A stretch of 64,000 bases of DNA, from positions 365,744,001-365,808,000 of the forward strand of contig NC_092337.1 of assembly GCF_046630445.1 (NCBI RefSeq). The letters run 5' to 3'. The notes under the pieces are model-generated. The model made no database searches. It was given only the letters and a program-made list of their open reading frames with translations, and was not told the origin of the DNA. Positions 1-12,983 of the stretch are shown here, piece after piece; the stretch's first letter is position 1, and every line of letters begins with the position of its first letter. The stretch is from Rutidosis leptorrhynchoides (Eukaryota > Streptophyta > Magnoliopsida > Asterales > Asteraceae). A program made the translations under genes and the position numbers.

Positions 1-266
1 TATACTTAATGATATGTTTACTTATCATAGTATCATGTTAACTATATATATATATATATATCCATATATATGTCATCATATAGTTTTTACAAGTTTTAAC
101 GTTCGTGAATCACCGGTCAACTTGGGTGGTCAATTGTCTATATGAAACATATTTCAATTAATCAAGTCTTAAAAAGTTTGATTTCTTAACATGTTGGAAA
201 CATTTAATCATGTAAATATCAATCTCAATTAATATATATAAACATGGAAAAGTTCGGGTCACTACA
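1..266 (-). mobile_element. Partial LTR of a D-family chromovirus, reversed, cut by window edge
   Basis: The reverse complement of this stretch matches the first ~265 bp of the D LTRs (50268 and 60130), beginning TGTAGTGACCCGAAC at 266 on the minus strand. Only scattered substitutions are visible, so it is a close relative of D. The rest lies left of the window, so LTR length and whether it is solo or part of a full element cannot be told. The possible duplication at 267-271 (GCCGT) cannot be checked. Confidence 0.9.
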
Positions 267-811
<545 letters not shown>

Positions 812-1744
812 TCATTGATTTTGATTGATTTTAAGATTACCCAATCCTTGACTTATCCCTACCATGAAATTGCTAGCTTGGTCCATTTTTCTCATGTTTT
901 CAATTTTCCTAATAATAGACAATGGACTTTGATTACAACATTTGTGTTTGCTAGAGTTGTGACATACATTCATTTCATGTTTACCTCTTGATGAATCACA
1001 AATAGTTATCCTTTCAAGTTTTCTTTTCAAGGTGTTATTTTCATCAATTAAAACTTTGTTAAGTTGTCTAACTTTGTGTAATTCTTTCTCCAAAAGTTTT
1101 ACTTTGTCACGACTACTATCATACAAAAATTTAATAGTCTTGTAATCATCTAACAATTCTTCATAATTAGAAGGATAGAATACATGTACCTTATTGCAAT
1201 CCATGCTTGAGACATCGTCTTCTTTGAATGGAGATTCAAGCTCTTCTTCACTTTGACCATCTTGATCCAAATCATTTCAAGAACTCATGAGGCAAAAGTC
1301 TTCATGTTCATTCAACCCTTTTGCTTGAAAATCACCAACCTTTTTCAAACCCTTCTCTATTCCTTTACCCTTTAAACTCCTAGAGTTTAAATCTTCTTGA
1401 GAACATAGTGAGTCCCAACATTATTTTGCACTTTCATAAGAGATTATCTTTAATCTTTCTTCACTAGGAAGAATTCCATGAAGTAGTGAAATTGCATCAA
1501 TTTATTTCAAAACATCATTGTTTAGAAATGTTGACTTCACTAGCCTTGAACTAGCTTTTGGTACAAAGTCTCCTACTTTGATTATTCTCCATAAGTAGTA
1601 ATCCTTGGATTTTAGATAAGACTCAAATCTTAATTTCCACATATCAATATTCATCTTATCAAAAATTGGTGCTTCTTTCACCAATTCTTCCAAGTATCCC
1701 ATAGTTTGAGTTGATCCGAGAATTGTTGACTCAAGTTTTTGCAC
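812..1744 (-). pseudogene. Copia (SIRE/Maximus-like) gag remnant of element G
   Basis: Minus-strand reading from the Met at 1744 gives a copia-type Gag N-terminus: a 'PIFD...MWKLRFESYLKS' block followed by 'YYLWRII', as in the gag_pre/UBN2-like domain of plant copia elements. The same frame continues through stops at 1502-1504, 1421-1423 and 1277-1279 into an open segment (812-1270). That segment has a strongly predicted coiled coil (leucine/lysine heptads around 'KLLEKELHKVRQLNKVL') and a Cys/His-containing tail. The conserved Gag core between the two blocks is missing, so there is a deletion as well as stops. Gag normally forms the virus-like particle. This copy is dead. SIRE-type assignment is inference from the long gag with coiled coil. 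Confidence 0.75.
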
Positions 1745-1798
1745 AAAACGAATTTTGACGCTTTCACGATCATTTGTAGCGTAATGATTTGAGCAACC

Positions 1799-1810
1799 GC
1801 TCCGATACCA
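1799..1810 (-). promoter_or_regulatory. Primer binding site of copia element G
   Basis: The minus strand reads TGGTATCGGAGC, one base off the usual initiator-Met tRNA site TGGTATCAGAGC. It sits two bases inside the LTR edge at 1813 and just upstream of the gag remnant, which fixes the element's orientation. Confidence 0.85.
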
Positions 1811-3466
1811 ATTGTAAGTAATAGTGGGGGTGAATAGTTACTTAATACATTTTTAACACTTTTTCGATTGATCACCAAATTTGATTTTACTTTGATCAAC
1901 CAACTCAACTCAAACTTGATGTGTGTAGTGTATATGTTCAAAATGATAAATGAAGTAATGTAAAGAACATAGACACAAGGATTTATAGTGGTTCGGGTGG
2001 ATGTTAACTAATCCACCTTAATCCACTCCCCGATTACACTAATCAGGATTTGTTGCTTCACTAAGCACTTTTCTCCAAACCCGGTGGAGATCCGATTTAC
2101 AAGTCTTCAACTTCTTTGGTAGACAACAAACCTAATCTTTCTATCACTTTGAAAGATCAACTCCAACCTAGATCAACTTGTCTTCACTTTGTACAAGTAT
2201 TAATCTCCAAATGAGATTAATCAACTTCCTAAGTCTCTTTAAGGAAGTGGATCACTAAGCTAGCCTATGCTTCTACTAATTGAAGTTACAAGACTTATAC
2301 ACTTTGAAATGATGATACTAACACAATACTAGGACATACATTACGTTAAGTAAACTCACAAGATAAATGATTTTGATTAGTAAGTTTACAACAACCCAAT
2401 TTTATATCTATAAGATCATAGAATCTTCTCTTGCTTGATCACATTTGAGTAGTAATTGATGCACTTGTGATCACTGGAGATAAGCCTTTGAAATATGCAA
2501 GAGGGTCAGCTTCAAATGCACTTAAATGTTTGCCTTTTATAGTGGGATTCAAAAAGTAGCCGTTGACACACGGTTGCAAGCACGGTCGACCGTGGTGTGA
2601 TGACCAGGAAATTTCCGATCAAATTTAAACTTTAATCTTTATATGTTCCGACACGATAAGCAAAATCTGTAATGTTGAGTCTCGAAAGTTTTGAAATCTA
2701 TATTCATGTAATCAATTACCCTTTGACTATGCTCAATGATTCACGAACTTTTATGTGTATATTGATATGTATATATAAAATATACTTATTAGTTGAAAAC
2801 GTTAATAAAGTATTAGATATGTAATACTTTATATGAACGTATTTTGTTCCAATAGTAGTTTATTATATTTATCGATGAGATAAAAGCTATTACAAAGTCC
2901 CTTATGGATCATGTTATTGTTACAAGTCTCTGTTATGAGGCCCACGTTGATTTGAGAAATCGTTTCTTTTTAACGGTATTTGGAAATAATGGTAAAGTGA
3001 TCTTCAAATAAGAACAAAGTGTCACTTAACGAGAGCTTGAGAAAAGTTAGTGGAGAATTGAATTTCGTAATACATTGATTGATCTATTTTCAAACGTGCA
3101 AAAACGTTTTTCGATATAATAGAACTTGTTATTAAAATGTCTTTGTTTACATAACGTAAGTTGGAATATTGGTTGTTGAATATATAAATAACTTGCAACG
3201 TATATTTAAAACGTGTTCATTAAATATATATGTTTTCAAATTAGTTTAGTACACGATAGTAACACTCGCTTAGTGATGCGATTGGTATTTAAAAAGTTAG
3301 TACATAAATGAATTGTATCTATTTAAATTTTTAAATGAAAACGTTACGGGTTATAATATTGTTCTAAACGATTTTAAAACGAACTTTGAAATATAATTAT
3401 TTTCGAAAAACTAAATATTATATCATTACATAAATATTACTTACAATAAGTACAAGTTTATATTTG

Positions 3467-3470
<4 letters not shown>

Positions 3471-3526
<56 letters not shown>
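3471..3526. repeat. (TA)n microsatellite inside solo LTR H
   Basis: About 55 bp of TA dinucleotides. Confidence 0.95.
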
Positions 3527-3533
<7 letters not shown>

Positions 3534-4062
3534 GTAATATTAATTTAGTTATAAGGCGTGTCGATTTAAAATAATACTTTTATATATATAACGAAGTGAT
3601 GATTTATAGAAGTAAATGACCAGAACACTCAAATGTATATGATATACTTCGTGTAATATAATTTATCATGATTTAAGATTTTATTTTGACAAAGGTACGA
3701 GTCACAAAATGTAAACTATAAGTTTTCTAAGCGTACTAAACGTCGTTTGAAAAACCGAAACCAGGACATGAGTCGAGTGAAAACGTCCATGTCATTTGAG
3801 TAAAAATTATATTTTTTCCATGTACGAAAATATAATATAATATATAATTAATTATATAAATTAAATATATATTTATATATAATTTTATTATTCGAAGTGT
3901 CGGTAGCCTTAATAAATTGCATATGAGCTGGAAGATTGATCCATGCACTCGCATGGTTGTAACACCCAAACCCCATGCGATTGCATGGGGTAGTAGGTGG
4001 GCTAAACATGTATAAAATGAATGTTTTCTTGTTTTCTTGTTCTCTGATCAATCTATCTATCT

Positions 4063-4237
<175 letters not shown>

Positions 4238-4748
4238 GTATTAAGTATTATTAGTAGTATTATACATAAAATACTACGACGGAGTGCTGTTCGAGTAATT
4301 TTCAAAACTGGTTTACGAGTAGGATAGGGCTAAGGAAATTATGGGTTATAGCTATGGAGGTTATTGGTATGGATCAGGGATTTGCTCGTGAGGTCAAACT
4401 AGTGTTTATCATCTCCGTTGCGTCTACGTACTTTCCTGCAATATTGAATCTCAATATTGATACGTGAGCACTCATAACTTAACTTTTATATATTATTAGT
4501 ATATCCCTGACTAGTGCTCGAGTAGATATGATTATGCATGCATGTATGTGTAATTTAGTCGATTAGATAGTTTTGATGAATCCTAAGTTTGATACATATG
4601 CAATTGAGATAAGATATATGATATGCATGTCGTTGGAAAGCTGGCGAAAAACTATAAACTTTTCATTTAGATATCGTATGGTTTTGATGAACGGATTAAA
4701 AGATATCGTCGATTGAATTATCTATAATTTTAAAGTATTATTGTTAAT

Positions 4749-4848
4749 ATGATTATCGTTATCATTATCGTTATCGTTATCGTTATCATTATCGTTATCG
4801 TTATCGTTATCGTTATCATCGTTATTATTATTATTATTTAATAATCCA

Positions 4849-4923
<75 letters not shown>

Positions 4924-4924
4924 G

Positions 4925-4974
<50 letters not shown>
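4749..4974. repeat. Compound (TTATCG)n-(TTA)n microsatellite inside solo LTR H
   Basis: A GTTATCGTTATC hexamer tract (about 4757-4820) passes into about 130 bp of TTA with one ATG/GAT interruption. Degenerate ATT-rich sequence continues to about 5400. Confidence 0.95.
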
Positions 4975-4975
<1 letters not shown>

Positions 4976-5917
4976 ATTATTAAAATAATTAATATTTTTA
5001 TCAAAAACTATCAATTTATTATTTTTATCGTTATTATTATTAAAAGCATCATTAATATTAAAACTATCACTTTTATTAAAATTATCATTTTGATAAAATA
5101 TCATTGTTATTATAAAATATCATTATTATTATCATTTTAGTATTATTATTATTAAAAATTATCATTTCGAATAGAATTATCAGTCTCATATAAACATTGT
5201 AATTTATTGTTATTATCGTTAACATGAATATAATATTTTTAACAGAAATATTATTATTATTATAACATTTGTATTATTACAAAAGATTATTATTTATTAT
5301 CAAGATTATTATTATCATTAGTAAATATAAATATTGTTATTATTATTATTATTATTATTTTCTTATTATTATTAAAAATAATTAATATATTTAGTATAAA
5401 TACAAATTTATTTATTATTATCAATATTAGTTTATCAAATGAATACGAGATACAAAGATATTTCTATCATACGTAATAAAATTACATTAATAATACATGC
5501 CACTATATTTTATGATATTAAGTGAACTTTATAAATTTTATTACTTAAGATATATAAAAGTATATTTCTATCATATTTGAGTTTTAATATGAATTCTCAT
5601 TATTAAGAAAGGACTTGTATTATTTACTCAAATAAAATCTGATAAATATATTTAAATATATAAAACGACTATATTTAAATTATATATTAAACATGTATAG
5701 ATTCTAAAAATCATTTTTGATTATATGACCTTTGCTAGCGTTTTCATGATAATCTCGAGCATTAGAATTGTGATACAATATGACCTGACCTAAATTGTTT
5801 GATAGATATTGACCAACATATAAATATATATATACTTAATATAGGTTCGTGAATCCGAGGCCGACCTTGCACTTGTTCAATGACGTCATATGTATTTTTA
5901 CTACGACATACAGTATG

Positions 5918-6427
5918 GTGAGTTTCATTACTCCCTTTTTAAATGCTTTTGCAATATATATTTTTGGGACTGAGAATACATGCGCTTTTATAAATATTTA
6001 ACGAAATAGACACAAGTAATCGAAACTACATTATATGGTTGAATGATCGAAGCCGAATATGCCCCTTTTGCTTGGTAACCTAAGAATTAGTAAACCGATC
6101 TACTAATTGACGCGAATCCTAAAGATAGATCTATTGGGTCTAACAAACCCCATCCGTTGTAGCGGATGCTTTAGTACTTCGATGTTATTTTATCATGTCC
6201 AATGGATGTCCCAGAATGATAGGGGATATTCTTATATGCATCTTGTTAATGTCAGTTACCAGGTGTTCAATCCATATGAATGAATTTTTATAGCAGTGAA
6301 GAGTCCTGCAACTTGAAAACAAAAATGAAATCTTGTGGTCTATTAAAATTACGGAAATGATCGATTATGATAAACTAATGAACTCACCAACTTTATGGTT
6401 GACACTTGAAAGCATGTTTATTCTCAG
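5918..6427 (+). other. Putative LTR intron, solo LTR H
   Basis: G|GTGAGT donor at 5918 and TTTATTCTCAG|GT acceptor ending 6427 (510 nt), at the same relative position as in the LTRs of A, B, C and D. Splicing is inferred from the motifs only. Confidence 0.4.
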
Positions 6428-8264
6428 GTATGAAAGAAATCTTCCGCTGTGCATTTGCTCATTTTAGAGATATTACTTGGAGTCATTCATGACATATTTC
6501 AAAATACGTTGCATTCGAGTCATTGAGTTCATCAAGATTATTACTAAGTCAATTATAGCTGGATATATTATGAAATGGTATGCATGCCATCAACATTCGA
6601 TGAAATGAAAGTTTGTCTTTTAAAAAACGAATGCAATGTTTGTAAAATGTATCATATAGAGGTCAAGTACCTCGCGATGTAACCAAATGTAATGTATTCG
6701 TCCTTATGGATTAGGACGGGTCACGACATGTGGTGCGACCGTGCGTGCTCCAGTCCAAAATTGGTATCCGTTGTATAGCCGTTTGACTCAAATTTCAACA
6801 CCACATTTTGACACCTTTACTCCTTCTAGCACCTGCAAAAGAAACCAAACATCCTATACAAGTACTATATGCATTAAGTGTGTGAGATTTGGTCTTATTG
6901 CATGAAAGTGACTAATCATTCCAAAAGTGGCAAACCCAACATTCTTGGAGAAGTGTCTTGATTGATATTTAGGAAAATTTCAGTTTGGTCAAGACTTAGT
7001 TAGTCACATTAATATCTTTGGTTCAATTCTAAAGACTATTCACTATGTCATTAACTTTCTAGTTTCAATTAATCACAAGTCATGTTCTTTTTAAGTTTAG
7101 TTAGAGATTAATTGAACAATGTCTCTATAAGATAATAATGAAGCATGTAGAGACATCAAAGTTAAGTCATAAGCAATCACCTTTAGTTACTTAGACTAGA
7201 TCAAATAGACAATTGGCTATACTTTCATTGTGAACCATTTTACACTTAATCTATTGGAGTAGGTTAGTTACTTGAATCCTAACTAATGAGCACATAGCAA
7301 ACATATTAATCAAGTTCACAAGTTTATGAGTATTAAGCATATTGACAAGTAGCAAGTAATACTCACATAGCAAGAGATAGTTATTCTAGGATCAATCATA
7401 TAGATACTTGCACAACTTATAATTCAAGCACTTAATAAGTTTAATGTGCAATATAACACATTACATGATTAATGTGTAAGCACACATTAATGTCCAACAC
7501 ATGCACATGGTGACCATCCTAAATGTATCTAAGTGTGTTTTAGGACTACAAGTCATTACTAGTTAATCTTGAGAGCATTGTTCCTCATTTAGCCTTAATT
7601 AATCACTAAGTCATTTCTAATGGCAATCATTATTCTAGTGACATTGGCTTAAGTGTGTTGGTACTTGATGATCATACTAAGGATATCTAGATAAGAATTA
7701 AGATCACAAGTTGTTGATTAACACTTATGTGTTATGCCTAATCTTGGTTAATTTGTCATTAAGATGTCATTAGGCGTAATTAATCACAATTAATGTTTTT
7801 ATGACCAAAACTTGGTTGAGTATGAAGAAGGCATCTCTTCTAAGCATGCTGAGAAAGGTTTCATGAATTATAGATGTCGGGAACTAGTCAAGCTTTATTT
7901 GGTCGAAAATGGTAACAGAGAGAACTGCGGTCGCACTGCGGTTGACCGTGGTGGCAACCGTGCAACTTGTTTTCACAAAACTGCATTGCAATTCAGTTTG
8001 GGTTTTCACGGTTGACTATGCGGTCGACCGTACCTCGACCGTGTGTTTAGCTGAACTTTTAATTTCATTCTTTAACCTATGTTTGACTTGGTCATTTGCA
8101 AGATAAAGTATGGATTAGTGACCTTGCGTGTTTTATGTTAAGATGTCAGTCATCACTTATGCATATGTATGTGTCATCATCAAAACATATTCTTTGGTTA
8201 ATCACACTTTGGTTAATTATATTTAAGTTTATCGTTTAGTGGACTAACCCACATTCAACCAACA

Positions 8265-8903
<639 letters not shown>

Positions 8904-9205
8904 GTGCGGAACTACTTTAGGGAAAAGATCGACGTGACCCAAATTAGGCGATCTGGGGCGTTTGTAATTCCTTGCCAAGTAGATGGGTCGGATATGTTGA
9001 GAGTTCTAGAAAATTCAGATGTGAGTATTAATTTAATGACATACTCTTTATACTTGGGATTGAACCTAGGTGATGTTAAGCCAACCAACACATGTATAAG
9101 GTTTATTGATAAATCTGTTTGTCACCTTGTTGGGATTGCGGAAAATTTGGTAGTTAAAGTATTTTTTGGCAGATTTTGTAGTTGTTAATTTAGAAGAGGA
9201 TAAGG
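8904..9205 (+). pseudogene. Athila/Tat-like aspartic protease, 5' part (element F), broken by A
   Basis: The frame contains 'SGAFVIPCQVDGSDML', 'SINLMTYSLY' and 'GIAENLVVKV', which recall the retropepsin region of Athila-type gag-pol. The usual catalytic D-x-G-A-S is replaced by N-S-D-V-S, so the active site is lost. A frameshift in a run of T (about 9163) ends the open frame early. The correct frame then runs into '..DFVVVNLEEDK' at 9205, where A is inserted. It resumes at 40994 with the expected next motif, so the two halves were once contiguous. Confidence 0.75.
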
Positions 9206-11891
9206 TGTCATAACCCTAACTTTTTCTACTAGGTTATTTAATCTAACCTTTCAAAATTAGAATTTTTTTTTTCTTCTTGACTAGTATATTTAATAAAATA
9301 CGTCTTGATTTATTTTAGGGTTTGTATAACCCTGATCTTACATTTAAGTCTTGATTGATCGAGGATTGTTATACATATACACAATTCCTAGAAACCCTAG
9401 TTTACCACCATAAATCCTAAGACTTGAAAAAAAAAAACTACACACTTGTATACTTGTGAAATTAAGTATATAACATGATCAAGTATTATTGATTAAGTAA
9501 TCATCCTTAATCCACCTAGTTAGTAAAATACTACAACATTAGTCATTAACTAAGTCTTACTCAAGATTATAACACCTAATTATATACTTACATCTAAACT
9601 TAAAACTAATCTAAGATTAACCAAAAGACTACATGTAATTAACATTACTTAATTAGCACTAATTACATGCAAATATAACAAACACTTGTCATTTCCATGC
9701 ATAATTAACTAAGTAAAGATTGATTAGTCATCTTCTCTTTTCTTCTCCTTATGCCACATTACATACACATGTCACTTCCATGCATGATTAGCTAGTAAGT
9801 GTGCTTAGTCATTTAACCTCTTTTTCTTCTCCATGTTACATGCCATCATCATCATTCCCATAAGATCAAATTGGTAACTCTTGAACTCACTTACTAATCT
9901 TAATCATTCACTAAATCCTCTCTAAGTTATAGCCATTTCTTTCTTCTTTGTTCATCTTCATCAACTCATACATCATCATTACTCAAGGTATAATTACCAA
10001 GAACACTTCTTTTATTTCTTACAAAGTTACTTTCAAGAGAAATGGGTGTCAAAGCTTAATCTAGAGTGTTAAAAGCACTCAATGATGATTACATGGCTAA
10101 CTCTAATCTTGATCATAAGTAACTAAAAATATGTTTTAAATATGTTTAACAACCTAAAATAAACTTAAAATGAAAAGGGATATAGCTAAAATGTATTAAG
10201 ATTACTAGTTAGTCCTTAACTTTCATAAGAACCAAGTCAGTCTTCATTTGGTGGAATTTTTAGAAAATACTTACACTCACTTTTGCTACTGGAATTTTTT
10301 AGATTCTAAAACTTTTATGAGTCCTAGACTTTTTATAAAAATCCCATGATTTATAAAGTAGTTTAAGTATTTCTTTTGTATTTTTACTTTTTATGGGTAC
10401 TGATTTGGACAGAATCTGTCCAACACACATGTATCACCAAAAATGAGGTACCAACGTTTAGATATGAAAACTTAGGAGATTTTCATTATAAAATAGACTA
10501 AAAATAGAACATGTTAGGCTTTGGAATCATATAAAAAGCTTAAGAAATGATTAGGATATGGTATTGTACATTTAAATAATGGGTTTTAAACTTGTTGAAA
10601 CTGTCACCACTTAGAATATAAAGAAAATGCACACAACTTATGTTTTCTGAGCAAAAAGAATTTTTGAACTAAAATATAACTATATTGGAGTAAGACTTCA
10701 AAAGGATAAGTCTAAATAAATTAATTTACTATTTTTAGTGATATTAAACTTTAAACTAGTCAAAACAGTCCACTTGTAGTAAAATAATTCTATAAAATTC
10801 ATTTTTATGATATAAATTACAAATCTTATATTTTTAGAACTCCAACACATATACCTTCACATATAAAATAAGAATTACCTTATATCACTACTTTTTAAAT
10901 AAGAAATCAACTTCTAAAACTACTTGTAAAACCAGTCCACATAGAAACCTTAACTTGTAAACCGAGAAACCGTCTTTTAAAATCCGAGTACACTATGTTA
11001 CATTTGAACATAAATCAAATCATTAGTATTACTAATGTTAGTAATAACACACCTCTGACCTTAACTTATGTATTTAGGTCCCGAGCTCGAAGTACATCAA
11101 AGTACTTAAACCACAAATCCAAGCTTTATACCGCATAACATCATCTGTGAGTATCATAGTCCCATTTTACTTGCTTTTAGCAAACTTACTATTTTGGGAT
11201 GAGAAACATGATTCTTTTATGTTTTACATTATGGACATAAGTGCTTAAAAGTATATTCTATTGTGTTGAGTTTGTGACTTAGCTTAAACCTCGATTCTGA
11301 TATCGTTAATTACTTGTTTATGGTAAACGCGAATAATGTGGATAGATCTATTTGAAGGTGACTCCTCACATCCGGCATAGTCTTCAGGCTAGCGGATGCA
11401 TAACCTTCGACTTTGTAGCTCTAGCTAAGTGAGACTACATGATTTCGGGTTCTTGATTGTTAAGTTCGATATCGGGAGCTCATGTTTATTTAGAATATAT
11501 TTACAACTGTTTATACTTGAAAATCTTATGGTCCATACATTTATATACATTAAACCTATGATCTCACCAACATTATTGTTGACGTTTTTAAGCATATGTT
11601 TTCTCAGGTCCTTAAGCAGGAGTCCGCATACATTCAGGTTGGCTTTTGGGATGTCGTCAGGATGTCGGGACGTCGTTTTAAAAATAAATCATCATGCACT
11701 ATGTTTAACTGTTGTACTTTGTTATGTTATGGTTGTAATTGTTGTACTTTACTTTTAAGTCCCGACATGTAACTCAAAACTTGTACTTGTGTGTTGAAAT
11801 AAAAACGTTTCCGCTGTCGTCTTTAGAAATCGTTAACTATAACTGGGACACCTATCACGTCACATTTTGGGATAGAAATGGGGTCGTGACA
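9206..11891 (+). mobile_element. 5' LTR of element A
   Basis: Matches the three pieces of the 3' LTR almost base for base, with scattered substitutions. It carries transcription and polyadenylation signals for the element, but I cannot place a confident TATA box. The 3' third has the block shared with the other LTRs, including GATAGATCTATTTG and CTCACCAACA. No gene. The open frame at 11429-11758 recurs in the 3' LTR and looks non-coding. Confidence 0.95.
11147..11607 (+). other. Putative LTR intron, element A
   Basis: CT|GTGAGTATC donor at 11147 and TTTTCTCAG|GT acceptor ending 11607 (461 nt). Equivalent sites exist in B, C, D and H. Inferred from motifs only. Confidence 0.4.
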
Positions 11892-11895
11892 GACA

Positions 11896-11907
11896 TGGTA
11901 TCAGAGC
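11896..11907 (+). promoter_or_regulatory. Primer binding site of element A
   Basis: TGGTATCAGAGC, complementary to the 3' end of initiator-Met tRNA, four bases after the LTR end. Confidence 0.95.
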
Positions 11908-12082
11908 CCACGTTATAGAGAATCAGGACTGCATTAGTGTGTCTAAGATTCTTGGATGCATTAGTGAGTCGGGTCTATAACGGAGTCATTTTCCGTCTTT
12001 CACGTATTTTAGTCTTTTGTTGTCATTTTGCTTATCGAAACATCTATATGTTAACTTGTATGTTTTTGTGTGATGACTTAAG

Positions 12083-12670
12083 ATGGCCGCCTCACAAAGC
12101 TCTATGTCTTCCAACTACTATCCCGACCCGATAGTGAACTCAAGCTCAACTGGTGATGATAGCTCCGACGAAGACGCGAATGTTTACCAGTCATTTTGGA
12201 GACGTTGGGGTTGGGTTAGAACCATGATTTCCTCTTGGGTACATGAGGAAGGTACACCTTATCATGAGGTGCACGTTCCACCATCCCGAGGAGGTGTTGA
12301 TGTCTTGACTGGCCAAACTGTTAGGGACACTCTTTTTACCGTTATTTCCCGAATTCGCCGTCTTGATAACCGTATTTCTAGGGTATTTCATGCTGTTCAA
12401 ATGTTGTATGATTCTGATAAGCAACAGGCATTAAAGGCTTCTATTAAGGATCTTAAGGATGACTATGATGACCTTTATGCTAGGGTAGAGCTTAATAAGC
12501 AGTGGATGGAGCGACATGCAGATAGTGTTGATAGTATGGAGCGATATGCGGGTAATATTGATAGGATGGAGCGTAACATGATTGATTTTGATTCGAGGTT
12601 GGGTGCTATGGAGGCGATGTGTTTAGCAGACTTGCAAATGTTCGCTCAAGATCGCCAATGGAGATCTTAG
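12083..12670 (+). CDS. Pre-gag ORF of element A, unknown protein with coiled coil
   Basis: An intact 195-codon frame between primer site and gag, in a different frame from gag. I do not recognise it as any standard retrotransposon domain. The N-terminus is Ser/Asp-rich (residues 1-35). A conserved core follows: WGWVR (42-46), EGTPYHE (56-62), LTG.TVRDT (75-83) and a hydrophobic stretch ending SRI. Residues about 105-185 are rich in charged heptads (repeated 'SMERYA'/'RMERN'-type units) and look like a coiled coil. The same core occurs in B (22134-22622) and, broken, in C (34311-34872). It has stayed open although the neighbouring gag-pol carries stops. A role in packaging, assembly or targeting is possible, but nothing in the sequence decides. 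Confidence 0.8.
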   Translation: MAASQSSMSSNYYPDPIVNSSSTGDDSSDEDANVYQSFWRRWGWVRTMISSWVHEEGTPYHEVHVPPSRGGVDVLTGQTVRDTLFTVISRIRRLDNRISRVFHAVQMLYDSDKQQALKASIKDLKDDYDDLYARVELNKQWMERHADSVDSMERYAGNIDRMERNMIDFDSRLGAMEAMCLADLQMFAQDRQWRS

Positions 12671-12811
12671 ATTGCTTTGGGAGATTGTGGTGATCCCTAC
12701 TAGTGTTCTATGACATTAGTATATTTTGACTATCTATCACCTAATCGGATATATATAGGAATAGTAGTAGTGACTTAACTTGTACTAGCAAATTATCTAA
12801 GTGAACTGTAA

Positions 12812-12828
12812 TGGGTAGATATTACCCA
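12812..12828 (+). promoter_or_regulatory. Pre-gag hairpin, element A
   Basis: TGGGTA-GATAT-TACCCA: a perfect 6-bp stem with a 5-nt loop, 156 nt ahead of gag. B, C and D have CGGGT(A/G)...TACCCG at the same place, so the closing C-G pair became T-A with both partners changed. Confidence 0.65.
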
Positions 12829-12983
12829 AGTTTTGTAATTATAAAATGCTAATGGAAAAGGCTTTTATTATTATGAAGTTTAGTTCATTTTCTTAATTGT
12901 GCCATTATGTACAATCACTACTATTTATTTTGTATATATTACTCTAAGTAATTGATGTCTCTTTTTGATTATCATGAAGGATA

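Noticed and set aside
4838..5140. Poly-Asn and poly-Ile ORFs
   Set aside because: Translation of ATT/TTA repeats. The same applies at 32640-32994 and 39510-39897.
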